Positions 26,711 to 35,868 of a DNA stretch of 64,000 nucleotides are shown one piece after another. The DNA comes from CAUZWH01 sp965224275 (lineage in GTDB: Bacteria; Pseudomonadota; Alphaproteobacteria; SHVV01): the NCBI GenBank assembly GCA_965224275.1, contig CBDCYR010000005.1:1081555-1145554 (forward strand), read 5' to 3'. The translations under genes and the position numbers were made by a program. The notes below the pieces were generated by a model, which was not told the DNA's origin, searched no databases, and saw only the letters and a list, made by a program, of their open reading frames with translations. Position 1 is the first letter of the stretch. Every line of letters begins with the position of its first letter.

Positions 26711-26915
26711 TCAAAGGCCGAGGTCCATCTCGATGCGCTTGCCCTTGGCGGGCGGTTCGTGCTCCGGCACCCTTGCTCGGGATACTTCCGGCTCGACTTC
26801 CCGCTCCGGCGGGGACGGCGTCGGTGCCTCGGGGCTCGGCCGTTCCCTCTCGTGCGATTCTTTCCCGTCCCTCCGGTGCTCGCGTTCGCGCTCCGGCCGG
26901 ACAGTCTCCCCGATG
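26711..26915 (-). pseudogene. Charged C-terminal tail of a lost gene (possibly a relaxase)
   Basis: The reverse strand is open from the IS21 end to a stop at 26711. It encodes a Glu/Arg/Pro-rich tail (RPSPEAPTPSPPEREVEPEV ... PPAKGKRIEMDLGL). Such tails end some conjugative relaxases, but nothing diagnostic is left. The rest of the gene was removed at the IS21 copy B boundary. Confidence 0.3.
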
Positions 26916-27130
26916 TGTCAATCGGCGTCCAAAATTGACCCCCAATCGGCGTGCAATATTGACCCCCCTGAGCGGCACGGCGGAGGTTGTCCCGGTAGTC
27001 AATAGGGGGGACCCGAGCGGCTTCGTGTAGCGCCTTGCGGTGCGCGGAGCGAAGCCGCGTGGGCTTGACGTATACGTCAAGCCTGTTGACCCACCGGGGC
27101 AAGCGGGCCGCAGGCACGGCCGGCGTCCGG

Positions 27131-27859
27131 TCAGGAGCGGTTCTTGAAGCGCCAGCTCTCGTTGCCGGTCTCGATGATCTCGCAATGGTGGGTCAGGCGG
27201 TCGAGCAGGGCTGTGGTCATCTTGGGGTCGCCGAAGACGGAGGGCCATTCGCCGAAAGCGAGGTTGGTGGTGACGATGATCGAGGTGCGCTCGTAGAGCC
27301 GGCTCATCAGATGGAACAGCAGCTGGCCGCCGGCCTGGGCGAAGGGCAGGTAGCCGAGTTCGTCGAGGATGACGAAGTCGCGTCGGATGAGCTGGTCTGC
27401 GGTGCGGCCCTGGCGTCCGGCACGGAGTTCGGCCTCGAGATGGTTGACCAGGTCGACGACGTTGTAGAAGCGGCCGCGTGCGGCCTTGCGGATGCAGGCG
27501 CGGGCGATGGCGACGGCGAGATGGGTCTTGCCGGTGCCGGTGCCGCCGACCAGCACGATGTTGCGCTTGCCCTCCAGGAAGCCACCTGTGGCGAGTTCCT
27601 GGATCAGGGGCTCGTTGACCGGTGAGGCGGCGAAGTCGAAGTCGGCCAGCTCCTTGGCCGTCGGCAGCCTGGCGGACGCCATCTGGTACTTGATGGAGCG
27701 CGCCTGCTTGTCGGCGACCTCGGTCTGCAGCAGCGTACCGATGATCTGCTGCACCGGATGACGACGCTTGAGCCCGTCGGCGAGGATGTCGTCGTAGGCG
27801 GCGCGCATGCCCGCGAGCTTCAACGCCGTCATCATCGCCAGCACCTCATGACGCTCCAT
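27131..27859 (-). CDS. istB: IS21 helper ATPase IstB, copy B
   Basis: The product is a 242-residue AAA+ ATPase, identical in all motifs to the copy at 2415-3143 (Walker A GGTGTGKTHLAVAIA, Walker B VILDELGYL). The visible difference is the last residue (NRS against NRC), caused by different sequence beyond the gene. It overlaps istA by 14 bases and appears intact. Confidence 0.93.
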   Translation of the reverse strand: MERHEVLAMMTALKLAGMRAAYDDILADGLKRRHPVQQIIGTLLQTEVADKQARSIKYQMASARLPTAKELADFDFAASPVNEPLIQELATGGFLEGKRNIVLVGGTGTGKTHLAVAIARACIRKAARGRFYNVVDLVNHLEAELRAGRQGRTADQLIRRDFVILDELGYLPFAQAGGQLLFHLMSRLYERTSIIVTTNLAFGEWPSVFGDPKMTTALLDRLTHHCEIIETGNESWRFKNRS

Positions 27860-29360
27860 GACCGGCCTCCCTCAGGCGATCGTAGCGCTGACAGTCGGCC
27901 ACCGGCCGGTGGCGAAGCTGCAGGCCCTCGGGCGTCGGGATGGTCGCCGGCGGTGCCGGCTGGCACTGCCGGGCGAGGATGTTGAGCACGACGTCGGCGC
28001 TGCAGGCGCCGAAGTCGAGCGCCTCGGCACAGGCCGCCTCGACCGCCTCCAGCCCGTCCTCCTGAACCGCCGCGAGGATCCTCACGAACTGCCTGTCACC
28101 GTCGTCGCAACCCGTCAGCCGGGCCCGTATGCGGCCGAGCGCGCCGGGCAGTTGCCAGCCCTTGAAGGGCGCGCCGTTCCTCAGCGCACCAGGCTTCCGC
28201 GTCAGGATCGGCACGTAGTGCCACGGATTGCAGGCGATCTCGCCGCGCCCGAAGCTCCGGGGATGCTCGGCGACGGTCTCGCCGTCCTGGCGGATGACGA
28301 TCCGATCGGCATAGGCCCGCACGTCGACCGTCCGCCCGACGGCGCGGGCCGCCACGCTGTAGTGATTGTTGTCGAAGCGCACCAGACAAGTCTTGGAGAC
28401 CGATACCTCGGTGGCGTGGAAGCCGTCGAAGGGGCCGCGATAGGCCATCAGGAAGGGCCGCTCCTCCTCGAACACCTGCCACACCGTCTTGCCCTCGATC
28501 GTCGGATGCGGCCGCTTCTTGGCGTCCTCGATACACCGATCCATCAGCCACGCGTTGATCTCGGCGTAGGAGCGGCCCCGCGGGATGGGCACGAACAGGC
28601 GGCCGCGGACGTCACCCACCTGCCTCTCGACCTGCCCCTTCTCCCAGCCCGCACCCGGAGTGCACGCCACCGGCTCCACCAGATGGTGGGAGCACAGCTC
28701 CAGAAAGCGCCGGTTGTAGGCGCGCTCCTTGCCGACGAAGACCATGCTCACCGCCGTCTTCATGTTGTCGTAGATGCCCCGCCGGCAGACCCCGCCGAAG
28801 AAGTGGAAGGCCCGTTCGTGCGCCTCGAACACCATCTCCTGGCTCTCGCGCGGGAAGATCTGAACCAGCTGCATGCGGCTGTAGCAGAGCCGCATGTGCG
28901 CCGCCTTCACCTTGGTCGTCACACCCGACAGGCGCGCGTACTCGTGGCTCCAGTCGAACTGGTAGGCCTCGCCGGGATCGAAGCTCAGCGGCACAAAACC
29001 CTGCGACGGCGACAACAGCCGCCACCGCCGACGCCAGGTCCTGGCGTAGCGGCGCACCGCGTCGTAGCCGCCGCCATAGCCCAGAGCCGCAAGATCTTCA
29101 TGAATCCGCAGCAGAGACAGCCGATCCCGGCGCGGCTTCTTCTCGTTGGCCTCCAGCTGGCGCTCGAGCTCATCCACCCACGGTCCAAGCTTCGGCATCG
29201 GCTGGATCTTGCGCTCGTAGCTGTACGAGGTCTCATCGCCCCGCACCACCTTGCGCACCGTGTTCTTCGAAACCCTCAAATCCCGGGCGATCTTCTTGAT
29301 CGGAACGCCCCTCACCAGATGATCCCGACGGATCCGCGCAATCGTCTCCACTACCAGCAT
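27846..29360 (-). CDS. istA: IS21 transposase IstA, copy B
   Basis: The product is the full-length DDE transposase with helix-turn-helix and the catalytic motifs FDWSHEY, IYDNMKT and GQVERQVGD. It differs from copy A at several positions (EVSVSKTC, GRTVDVRAYADR, GEIACNPWHY), clustered in the C-terminal domain. The clustered differences could reflect gene conversion from a related element. Start at the ATG with a GGTGGGGGAG site. Confidence 0.92.
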   Translation of the reverse strand: MLVVETIARIRRDHLVRGVPIKKIARDLRVSKNTVRKVVRGDETSYSYERKIQPMPKLGPWVDELERQLEANEKKPRRDRLSLLRIHEDLAALGYGGGYDAVRRYARTWRRRWRLLSPSQGFVPLSFDPGEAYQFDWSHEYARLSGVTTKVKAAHMRLCYSRMQLVQIFPRESQEMVFEAHERAFHFFGGVCRRGIYDNMKTAVSMVFVGKERAYNRRFLELCSHHLVEPVACTPGAGWEKGQVERQVGDVRGRLFVPIPRGRSYAEINAWLMDRCIEDAKKRPHPTIEGKTVWQVFEEERPFLMAYRGPFDGFHATEVSVSKTCLVRFDNNHYSVAARAVGRTVDVRAYADRIVIRQDGETVAEHPRSFGRGEIACNPWHYVPILTRKPGALRNGAPFKGWQLPGALGRIRARLTGCDDGDRQFVRILAAVQEDGLEAVEAACAEALDFGACSADVVLNILARQCQPAPPATIPTPEGLQLRHRPVADCQRYDRLREAGHGAS

Positions 29361-29570
29361 CTCCCCCACCTCGTCTGTCCAAACAACGAGGTGTGTTCAA
29401 GAGCACAAAACCAGAGGGGTCATCTGTGGACGCCTCCGTTGATGCAAGCATTTCTTTGAACGTCTCGGGGCATGTGGTCAGGTGCGGTCATCTGTCCGGC
29501 CTCATGATGCGGCTGGTTTGACGCCGCAGGCCCGTATGGAGATGCGCGAACCGGGTCCAAGATCAATTTT

Positions 29571-30801
29571 GCGGGCTTGAAAGCCCCTTGACCCACCGCT
29601 GGTTTTCCCGATCCCGTCTCGATTGACCGTTTGCCCTTACTCGTCCTCCGACCTGCTCACACCCCCGACGTCATTCCGCGAGGTTGCCGCCGTGTCAGGC
29701 AGCAGCCGGCGCGAAACCTCGGTAGGTCTCCTTGCGTGTCATGAGCACCCAGACGATGCGCGCCATCTTGTTGGCCAGCGCCACCGCGACAAGCATTCGC
29801 GGCTTGCGCGCCAGCATCCTGGCCAGCCAGGGGTCGTTCGTTTCGCCGCGCCTGACCGCCGAGCTGACGACAGCCATGGCGCCGATGATCAAGAGGCGCC
29901 TGAGATCGCGTTGGCCCATCTTCGATATCCTGCCAAGCCTCGGCTTGCCGCCGGTCGTGTGTTGTCGCGGCACGAGGCCCAGCCAGGCAGAGAAGTCGCG
30001 GCCGCGCCGAAAGCTCTCCATCGGCGGCGCGAAGGCCTGGAGCGCCATCGCGCTGATCGGCCCGATCCCTGGGATGGTCATCAGCCGTGCCGCCTGCTCG
30101 TCCTGACGCGCGCAGGCGCGGAGCTCCTTTTCCAATCCGCCGATCTTCGCGTCGAGGTCAGCGATCTGACCGAGCAGAACGCCGCCCAGCGCGCGGACCG
30201 CTCCCGGTAGTCCCGAACCCGGATCCTCGAGTGCCGATGCCAGCCGACCGACATGAGCCACACCCTGCGGGGCAACGACGCCGAACTCCGCCAGATGCCC
30301 CCGCAGCGCGTTGATCGTCTGCGTGCGCTGGCGCACCAGAAGATCGCGCGTGTGGAACAGCATCGCCCTTGCCTGTTGCTCTTCCCCCTTCACCGCCACA
30401 AAGCGCATGGTCGGGCGCTGCGCCGCCTCGCAGATCGCCTCCGCGTCCGCCGCGTCGTTCTTCTGCCGCTTCACGAACGGCTTCACGTAGATCGGTGGGA
30501 TCAGCCTCACATCGTGGCCGAGCTGCATAATCTCTCGGCCCCAATGGTGAGCGCTCGCACAGGCCTCCATCGCCACAACGCAGCGCGGTAGTGCGGCGAG
30601 AAAGTACAGCAGCTTCTCCCGACTAACCTTCCTACGGAACGCGACCGAACCGTCCGCCCGAGCACCGTGAAGCTGAAAGCTGCGCTTCGCCAGATCGATC
30701 CCGATGATGTTAACCTGTTCCATGGATGCCTCCTCCTCTGGGGGTTGGTCACACCACCACCTTGGCACACTGCGATGCCGTCGGGAGGAGGCGTCCACTC
30801 C
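29571..30801 (-). mobile_element. IS110-family element, copy 2 (apparently intact)
   Basis: The 1231-bp element is bounded by ATCAATTTT on both sides (29562-29570 and 30802-30810). It lies in the terminal repeat of an IS21-type end, the rest of which (GGACGCCGATAACCCCC onward) is at 30811-30858. Confidence 0.82.
29695..30723 (-). CDS. IS110-family transposase
   Basis: The 342-residue DEDD transposase has NIIGIDLAKRSFQLHG at the N terminus, VVAMEACASAHHW, QKNDAADAEAICEAAQ and the C-terminal Transposase_20 domain (MTIPGIGPISAMALQAF, FSAWLGLVPRQHT) with the conserved Ser region. The start MEQVNIIG at 30723 is preceded by a GGAGGAGGCAT site. The upstream frame continues into the IS21 remnant and group II reverse transcriptase, giving a very long artificial open frame that should be ignored. 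Confidence 0.93.
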   Translation of the reverse strand: MEQVNIIGIDLAKRSFQLHGARADGSVAFRRKVSREKLLYFLAALPRCVVAMEACASAHHWGREIMQLGHDVRLIPPIYVKPFVKRQKNDAADAEAICEAAQRPTMRFVAVKGEEQQARAMLFHTRDLLVRQRTQTINALRGHLAEFGVVAPQGVAHVGRLASALEDPGSGLPGAVRALGGVLLGQIADLDAKIGGLEKELRACARQDEQAARLMTIPGIGPISAMALQAFAPPMESFRRGRDFSAWLGLVPRQHTTGGKPRLGRISKMGQRDLRRLLIIGAMAVVSSAVRRGETNDPWLARMLARKPRMLVAVALANKMARIVWVLMTRKETYRGFAPAAA

Positions 30802-30860
30802 ATCAATTTTGGACGCCGATAACCCCCAATAGGGGGTCAATATTCCACGCCGAACAACAC
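30802..30860. repeat. IS21 terminal remnant inside the group II reverse transcriptase
   Basis: About 55 bp matching the left end of IS21 copy A (complement of GGCGTGGAATATTGACCCC and GGGGGTTATCGGCGTCC) remain between the IS110 element and the truncated reverse transcriptase. It marks the site where an IS21 element entered the intron gene. Confidence 0.75.
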
Positions 30861-31437
30861 TCACGACGCCATCCTTGATCCGCAGGTCGAGAAACGACCG
30901 GAGATGTCCATGATCGATACTGCCAAAGTAGTTCGCTAAGTCAGCATCGATCACCCACCGGTGGCCCTGCTCCATGATGCCCATGCGCAACGCGCCCAGA
31001 GCATCGTGGGCTGACCGCCCAGGCCGGAAGCCATATGAGCAGGGTAGAAAATCCTGCTCATAAAGCGGCTCCACAAGCATCAGGATCGCCCGCTGCGCCA
31101 CCTTGTCTTCAAAGGTCGGGATGCCGAGCGGTCGCTTCGTGCCATCCGCTTTCGGAATGTGGTGCCGTCGGACCGGCGGCGCGCGGTAGCAGCCTGACTT
31201 GAGCCGGTTCAGGAGATCCTCAAGATTGGCCTCCAGATCCGCCTCGTAGTCGGCCGCTGTCATGCCGTCGACCCCCGACGCCCCATCCTTCCGCGTCCGG
31301 CGAAACGCCTCGCGCATCCAGTCAATGTCGATCAGGTGATGCAGGGACGTGAACACCCTTTCCGGGTGCGCCCGCGCCTGTTCAGCTATCCACTGCTGTT
31401 TCGTAGACGTGTTAGTGGAACTCAGAGTTTCCTCCAT
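30861..31437 (-). pseudogene. ltrA: Group II intron reverse transcriptase/maturase, N-terminal part
   Basis: The first 192 codons of an intron-encoded protein are present. They comprise the RT-0/1 region (WMREAFRRTRKDGASGVDGM), RT-2 (RPLGIPTFEDKVAQRAILML), RT-2a (YEQDFLPCSYGFRPGRSAHD) and RT-3 (HRWVIDADLANYFGSIDH). The YADD catalytic motif and maturase domain are missing because an IS21 end begins after IKDGVV. The ORF follows the intron RNA 5' region on the same strand. Confidence 0.88.
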
Positions 31438-31990
31438 CGTTTCCCATCAGCGGGTCTGTTCATGTGACACCTCCCTTCCCTCGGACGGGTCCCGGTGGAC
31501 CCGGTTCCCCGCCGTCCGCAGTACTATGAAGGTGCTACGACTTCCTGCCTTGCTTGTCCTTCGGCTTATTGATTCGCCAGCCGGGTCCACAGGATGCCTG
31601 CTTCTTTGTGTTCGCAACCGCGCTCCCGTCGCCACACAGGTATGGCGTCGGGCCGGGGCTTTGTGTTTTCAGCCGGCACGCCCTGTTTCCGGCCTTCTAT
31701 CCTGTGGGCAATGACAGGAGCTCCCAGGTTTCCTGGCGACCCATCCCGTGACTCTGCGCCGTTCTTCGACCCCGGACGACCCTTGGCGCCTCACCCGTGG
31801 CGGCGCTGCCGGTGCTGCCCCCAGCAGCACAAAGCTGAAGGCGTCATCATTGGAAATTTCGAGGCTCGATAGCGCCGCTTCATCACCCCCTGTGTACGCT
31901 TCACGACGTACGTTACCGCACGCCATGCAACACTCGGTTCCGGCTGGCGGGCTGCGCCTTTGCCGGGCGGGTGTCGAACCCGCTGGGCCG
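31438..31990 (-). ncRNA. Group II intron RNA, 5' domains (approximate)
   Basis: The non-coding stretch before the reverse transcriptase on the same strand is expected to contain intron domains I-III. It has the look of one (GTGTTGCATGGCGTGCGGTA, ACGTACGTCGTGAAGCGT) and many short GC-rich complementarities. I cannot place the 5' splice site; the stated outer limit is approximate. Domains V and VI of this copy are lost. Confidence 0.45.
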
Positions 31991-32157
31991 CGATGAAAGG
32001 TTTCAGTTAGATTTCATCCTCCTTTCCAGGACTTGGCCTGGCGCAATGCGCTTATTCGATGAAGTAGGCAGATGCGTGCGGTGACGAGGTAGCAGCTGCG
32101 CATTCCGATGATCCCGACCGATCGTTCCGATCGATCCCGACCACCTTTTCCTGCAGG

Positions 32158-32226
32158 TTTCACAAAGTCCCGGACAGTGATTTCAGTAAGTCCCGGACAC
32201 CGATTTCAGTAAGTCCCGGACAGTGA
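32158..32226. repeat. Three 23-bp tandem repeats, end of another IS21-type element
   Basis: TTTCANNAAGTCCCGGACANNGA occurs three times in a row at 32158, 32181 and 32204. Multiple short direct repeats are typical of the ends of IS21-family elements, and an IstA-like start lies 76 bp downstream at 32302. Confidence 0.7.
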
Positions 32227-32301
32227 CGCGGGATCATCCGACAGTCGGATTTCGGGTGCGCCGTTTTGGCGATAACCCCTTGGCTTTTGCCGGGAGGGAA
32301 C

Positions 32302-32415
32302 ATGCCGAGACGGAAGCATACGAGACGAACGACTGTGAAGGACATACGGACGATCCTGCGCCTCAGTTGCGCGCATGGCCGATCGGTACGCGAGGTGGCG
32401 GACCGTTTAGGCGAT
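32302..32415 (+). pseudogene. IstA N-terminal fragment of a second IS21 type
   Basis: The frame MPRRKHTRRTTVKDIRTILR then LSCAHGRSVREVADRLG is the N-terminal helix-turn-helix region of an IS21 transposase. It ends after about 38 residues, where the inverted istB fragment of a different IS21 element begins. The GGGAGGGAAC ribosome-binding site is intact. Confidence 0.7.
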
Positions 32416-32747
32416 CGAGGATGGCGTCGGCGAGTGTGGGATCATTGAGCTGGCGATGCCAGTCGGCGACCGGCAACTGACTGGTGACGATCACCGAGCG
32501 TCGGCCGAAGCGGTCGTCGAGGATCTCAAGAAGGTCGCGGGCCCGTGCCGCATCGACAGGCGCCAGGCCCCAATCGTCGAGGACAAGCAGATCGATCCGG
32601 GCGAGGTCGCGATACAGCTTCGGTATGGTGCCTTCTCCATGGGCGATCCGCAGATCGGTAAGCAGCCGCGGCACGCGCAGGTACTGGGCCTGGAATCCTT
32701 CGAGGCAGGCCTTGTGGGCGAAGGCACAGGCAATCCAACTTTTCGCA
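32412..32747 (-). pseudogene. IstB fragment, lacking the N terminus
   Basis: From the end of the P-loop (KSWIACAFAHKACLEGFQAQ) through Walker B (RIDLLVLDDWGLAPV) to VIVTSQLPVADWHRQLNDPT and ADAILDRL, the frame is a clear IstB. The first part of Walker A and the whole N terminus are missing. The preceding sequence is istA, so an internal deletion joined istA to istB, in different frames. Confidence 0.8.
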
Positions 32748-33308
32748 CCAGTCGTCGATCTTCTGGGTCAGCGTCGCTTCCGCATAGAGCCGCCCGGACA
32801 CGCCCATCGAGGCCACGAACACCTGCGCCTCGTGCTCGGCCCCGTCGATCAGGATCGGGACCGTCATACCGGCGTAATCGACGAACAGCCGCTCGCCGGG
32901 ACAGCGGTTCTGGCGCATCGTCAGGCCCCGGCGCGGCCGCCATTCCCGGAACCGGCGGCACCAGGTCGGATAGCTCATGCCGTTGGAATGGGTCTCGCGC
33001 CATTCCTGCCACAGCAGCATTAGCGTCACGCCGCGACCGGATAAGCCCTTCTCGACCTTCGCCCAGTCTACCTCCGGCCAATCCGAAGCCCGAGGCCTGT
33101 GATAGAGCGCCGCCTCCAAGGCCTCCTCTTCCATGTCGCGGGCCTCCGGCCAGCTCAGACCCGAGTCCTCGAACCTCTCCAGGGTCTGCGCCACCGATCG
33201 GCGCGCAAGGCCGCAGTGGGTCGCGATGGCACGAGCGCTACGACCCTCTTCGAAATGAAACGCAAGAACCTTCTTCACCTTCCTCATCGGCAACCTTCCC
33301 TGTGCCAT
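32748..33308 (-). pseudogene. IstA N-terminal part of a third IS21 type
   Basis: The start MAQGRLPMRKVKKVLAFHFE is followed by the helix-turn-helix ARAIATHCGLARRSVAQTLE and the first catalytic Asp region (GERLFVDYAGMTVPILIDG). It runs to EATLTQKIDDWCEK, after which the deletion to istB begins. The second Asp and the Glu are lost. Confidence 0.78.
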
Positions 33309-33741
33309 CGCATACCCCTCGGACAAATCGCGAAAATCCTTGGGATACGACGGCTCCCTGAGTCGTACCAAAACCTGCTGCCCGAAGGGGTGGCTTGTAT
33401 GGGGATTTTGGTGTCAAGGCCCCTGATGAGGAGCGGGTTGATCATTGGGCGTAGCGGTTGATTGCGATCTCCCTTGCTTGCCATTGCCAAGCTGTTCTTC
33501 ACGATCCGGGGGGAACGCCTTGCCGGGTGCCGCATTCTCGCAGCCACACGCTTGTATACGTCGGATATCACGCAATCCGTAACCATGATGCACTGATACG
33601 CATCGGCGGCGGCGGTCCAGGGCGGCGGGTCCACTCTACCTTTCGGCATTGGTAAGCCATGTCACCTCACCGGATTGCCACCACCCCGGTTCGTCAGGGC
33701 TGGATTACAAGAACCCTGGCCCGATCTCTCTTTCCGGATGA
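33309..33741. other. Non-coding mobile-element border region
   Basis: I recognise no gene here. It lies between the 5' end of the istA remnant and the 3' end of an IS110-type transposase, so it likely contains the IS21 terminus and the IS110-type element's untranslated 3' end. No clear inverted or tandem repeat was found by eye. Confidence 0.35.
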
Positions 33742-34894
33742 TTACCGCGCGTGGTTGAAGACGACGCCTTCGGGCACGAGGCCCTGGGTGACGAAACGCC
33801 AGAGCGCGATCAGCAGTTTGCGGGCAAGAGCCACGATCAACTTCTTGCGGGCATTCCTGTCGGCCCCGGCGCGCGCCTGGTACCATTTTACGAGCGCGCA
33901 GTCCGGCTGATACCAGAGGAAACGCCAGGCAAGCTGGATCATGCCATGACGCACGCGGGCATTGCCGGCACGGGCCAGGCCCCTCTCGCGGCGTTTGGCG
34001 CCGCTCTCGTCCGGAGATCCGGTCAAACCGCCATAGCGTGCCACAGCCCGCCGGTCTGGCAGGTCACGCGACAGAGCCTCGCTGACGAGCATGTCCGCCG
34101 TCTCCATGCCAAGACCGCGGACCGTCGCCAGCAACCGGACCATCGTATGGGGCGCCTCATCCGGTGCTTCCTCAAGGTGCGTCTCCCGAGCTTCCTTGAT
34201 CTCCTTGATCTGATCCTTGAGCAAACGCAGCGTTGCCATGTCGCGGCGCAGCTCGGCCAACGCATTGGGCGGCAGCGCCTCGCCAGTTGGCAAACGCAGA
34301 TCGTCCAGCCTCTGCGCCGCCTCCTTCAGTTCCGGCTTGAAACCGCGGATGCCGAGGCACGTCAGCGTGGCCTTCATCCGATTGATCGCCCGGGTGCAAT
34401 CGCGCGACCGCGCGCCGCGTTCCCGGTGCGGGATTTTCGCATCCTCTGCCTCGATCGAAGGAACCGCGACCATCCGGCAGTGCTCGACCTCTCCACGCAA
34501 CCAACCGATGAAGGCCCGCATCAACAGCCGGCAATCCAGCCGGTCCGTCTTCGCGCGGCGCTGCTCCCGTTTCACCGGAATGCTGCTGGCATGAATGACA
34601 TGAGGCTCGATCCCGTGGCGTTCGAGCCAACCAGAAGCCGCCACGACCCGCCTCGAAGGCAACGCAGATACGATTGACAGGGCAACCACGCCGCTCAGCC
34701 TCGTCGCGCCACCGGTGTAACAGCGACAACAGACCCTTCTCATCGGCGCCGAGCTTCTTCTCCGGCCGGCGTCGGAGGCCGGGAACAAGACCGAGAACGA
34801 CCCAACTTGAAAGGCTCATATCGATCACGGAAACAAGCGTGCTATTTTCCTCAAAGGCGACGAGGGAACGGCTCAAATCATCGGTTCCGGGCAT
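33742..34894 (-). pseudogene. Second IS110-type transposase, frameshifted
   Basis: From the ATG at 34894 (AGGAGAAGCTCC site) the frame reads STLVSVIDMSLSSWVVLGLV ... ICVAFEAGRGGFWLA. The continuation, WLERHGIEPHVIHASSIPVK, is in another frame from about 34635. The C-terminal Transposase_20 domain (TVRGLGMETADMLVSEALSR, VARYGGLTGSPDESG) is intact to the stop. A few bases appear to have been lost at the junction. It is a different IS110 group from the elements at 16.4 and 29.6 kb. Confidence 0.8.
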
Positions 34895-34984
34895 GGAGCT
34901 TCTCCTGTTTAAAGGGTGAACGAAAACGACGATCCTGCCACGGACTCGTCGCCTACCCCATAGCATCTACCTTGGTGAGATTGG

Positions 34985-35062
34985 GTGATCGCGGTAGGAA
35001 CGCTGGTTGCCCAGCGCCCCCCGCGCAGATCCGGACGTGCCCGCTAAGGCATCCGGCTCCTC
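34985..35062 (-). ncRNA. Group II intron domains V and VI
   Basis: The reverse complement of 35026-35059 folds as a 34-nt domain V: GAGCCGGATGCC-TTAGC-GGGCA-CGTCCGGATCTG, with the AGC catalytic-triad-like base pairs and upper TGCC/GGCA stem. A GC-rich hairpin CGCTGG-GCAA-CCAGCG with a GNRA loop follows and looks like domain VI. The intron 3' end should be near 34985-34995. The stop codon of the maturase fragment lies within domain V. Confidence 0.7.
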
Positions 35063-35262
35063 CCTTGGGTGCCACTGACGGCAAATCGGTGGATCGGCCA
35101 CGGGTGCCGGATTTCCAGCTTGGGCCAGTGTTGCGCAGTTAGCTTTGCGATCTGCCCCCAGCTAAAGCGGTCCTTCTGCGATCTGCGGCGCATAATGGAG
35201 AGCCACATCCGCTTTAGGCGGACAATGAAGCGATTTAGGTACAGGAAGCTCAGCCGCCCGAC
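35044..35262 (-). pseudogene. Group II intron maturase, C-terminal fragment
   Basis: The frame FLYLNRFIVRLKRMWLSIMR then RRSQKDRFSWGQIAKLTAQH and IRHPWPIHRF resembles the C terminus of group II intron proteins (maturase and DNA-binding end). It is followed directly by domains V and VI. The 5' side is cut by a transposase fragment. It cannot simply be the missing half of the gene at 30861-31437, because on this strand it lies upstream of it. Confidence 0.75.
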
Positions 35263-35271
35263 GGCGCTTAC

Positions 35272-35643
35272 TGCCGTTCGCCTGTTCGCGGACCTGGCGA
35301 AGCGACCCGTTGATCGTCGACGCGCTCATGGCGAGTACCGCGGCACGGATCTGCGGACCGAGTCTTATGTACCCGTGCCGTTCCATCGCCTCGACCAATG
35401 TCGGTATCAGCGCTTTCAGGCGTTTGCCACAGATGCGGTCCGATGCCTCCCACAGAACGACTATCGCTTCGCAGACCGCCTCGTCATAGATCCGCCGACT
35501 GGCCTTCGTCGCCGAGCGGCGCGCGGTGGCGTCGCACCGCGCAGCCGCATCGCGTGCTTTCGGTGAAAGCCGGTGATTGCAACGAATTCATCGAGAATGC
35601 GTGTCTTCTCGGCGCGCCCTACTACTGCGTACCGTCGTGCCAA
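35272..35643 (-). pseudogene. rve-type transposase, N-terminal fragment, frameshifted
   Basis: Reading from 35643, ARRYAVVGRAEKTRILDEFV then AITGFHRKHAMRLR and, in a shifted frame, EAIVVLWEASDRICGKRLKA, LIPTLVEAMERHGYI form the N-terminal region of integrase-catalytic-core transposases found in alphaproteobacteria. The catalytic core is missing; the right-hand part is replaced by the group II fragment. The frameshift is near 35490. Confidence 0.65.
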
Positions 35644-35868
35644 GGCGTTAAGGGTCTCAGCATGGGAATGTGATGGCCGGCGATCCCGGCCCGTGAAACG
35701 GGTTCAGGTTGACCATGCGCAGCGGCGTGGCGACAGTGCCCCGTCCCGGCTCGACGCCAGCGCCCGGCCAATAGACGGACCAGGCGGGAACGCAAACATG
35801 GCCGGGCGGCGCCGGGGATTGGCTCGTCCCGTCCACACGCCGTATCGCCGTTGGCGGGAGGTTCTAGG

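Larger units (their letters stand above)
26916..29418 (-). mobile_element. IS21-family element, copy B (inverted relative to copy A)
   Basis: One end is intact and starts TGTCAATCGGCGTCC at 26916. The other end, at about 29418, is degraded: after GAGGGGTCA the sequence departs from the intact terminus of copy A. istA and istB are complete. About 2.5 kb is nearly identical to copy A, in opposite orientation. Confidence 0.87.

Noticed and set aside
31950..31990. A tRNA-like T-arm (GGGTTCGACACCCGC) on the minus strand
   Set aside because: I could not find matching acceptor, D and anticodon arms next to it; it is more likely part of the group II intron structure or its border.
32158..32226. Short regularly repeated units that could suggest a CRISPR array
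   Set aside because: The three 23-bp units are directly adjacent with no spacers and lie at an IS21-type end. No CRISPR array or cas gene was seen in the window.
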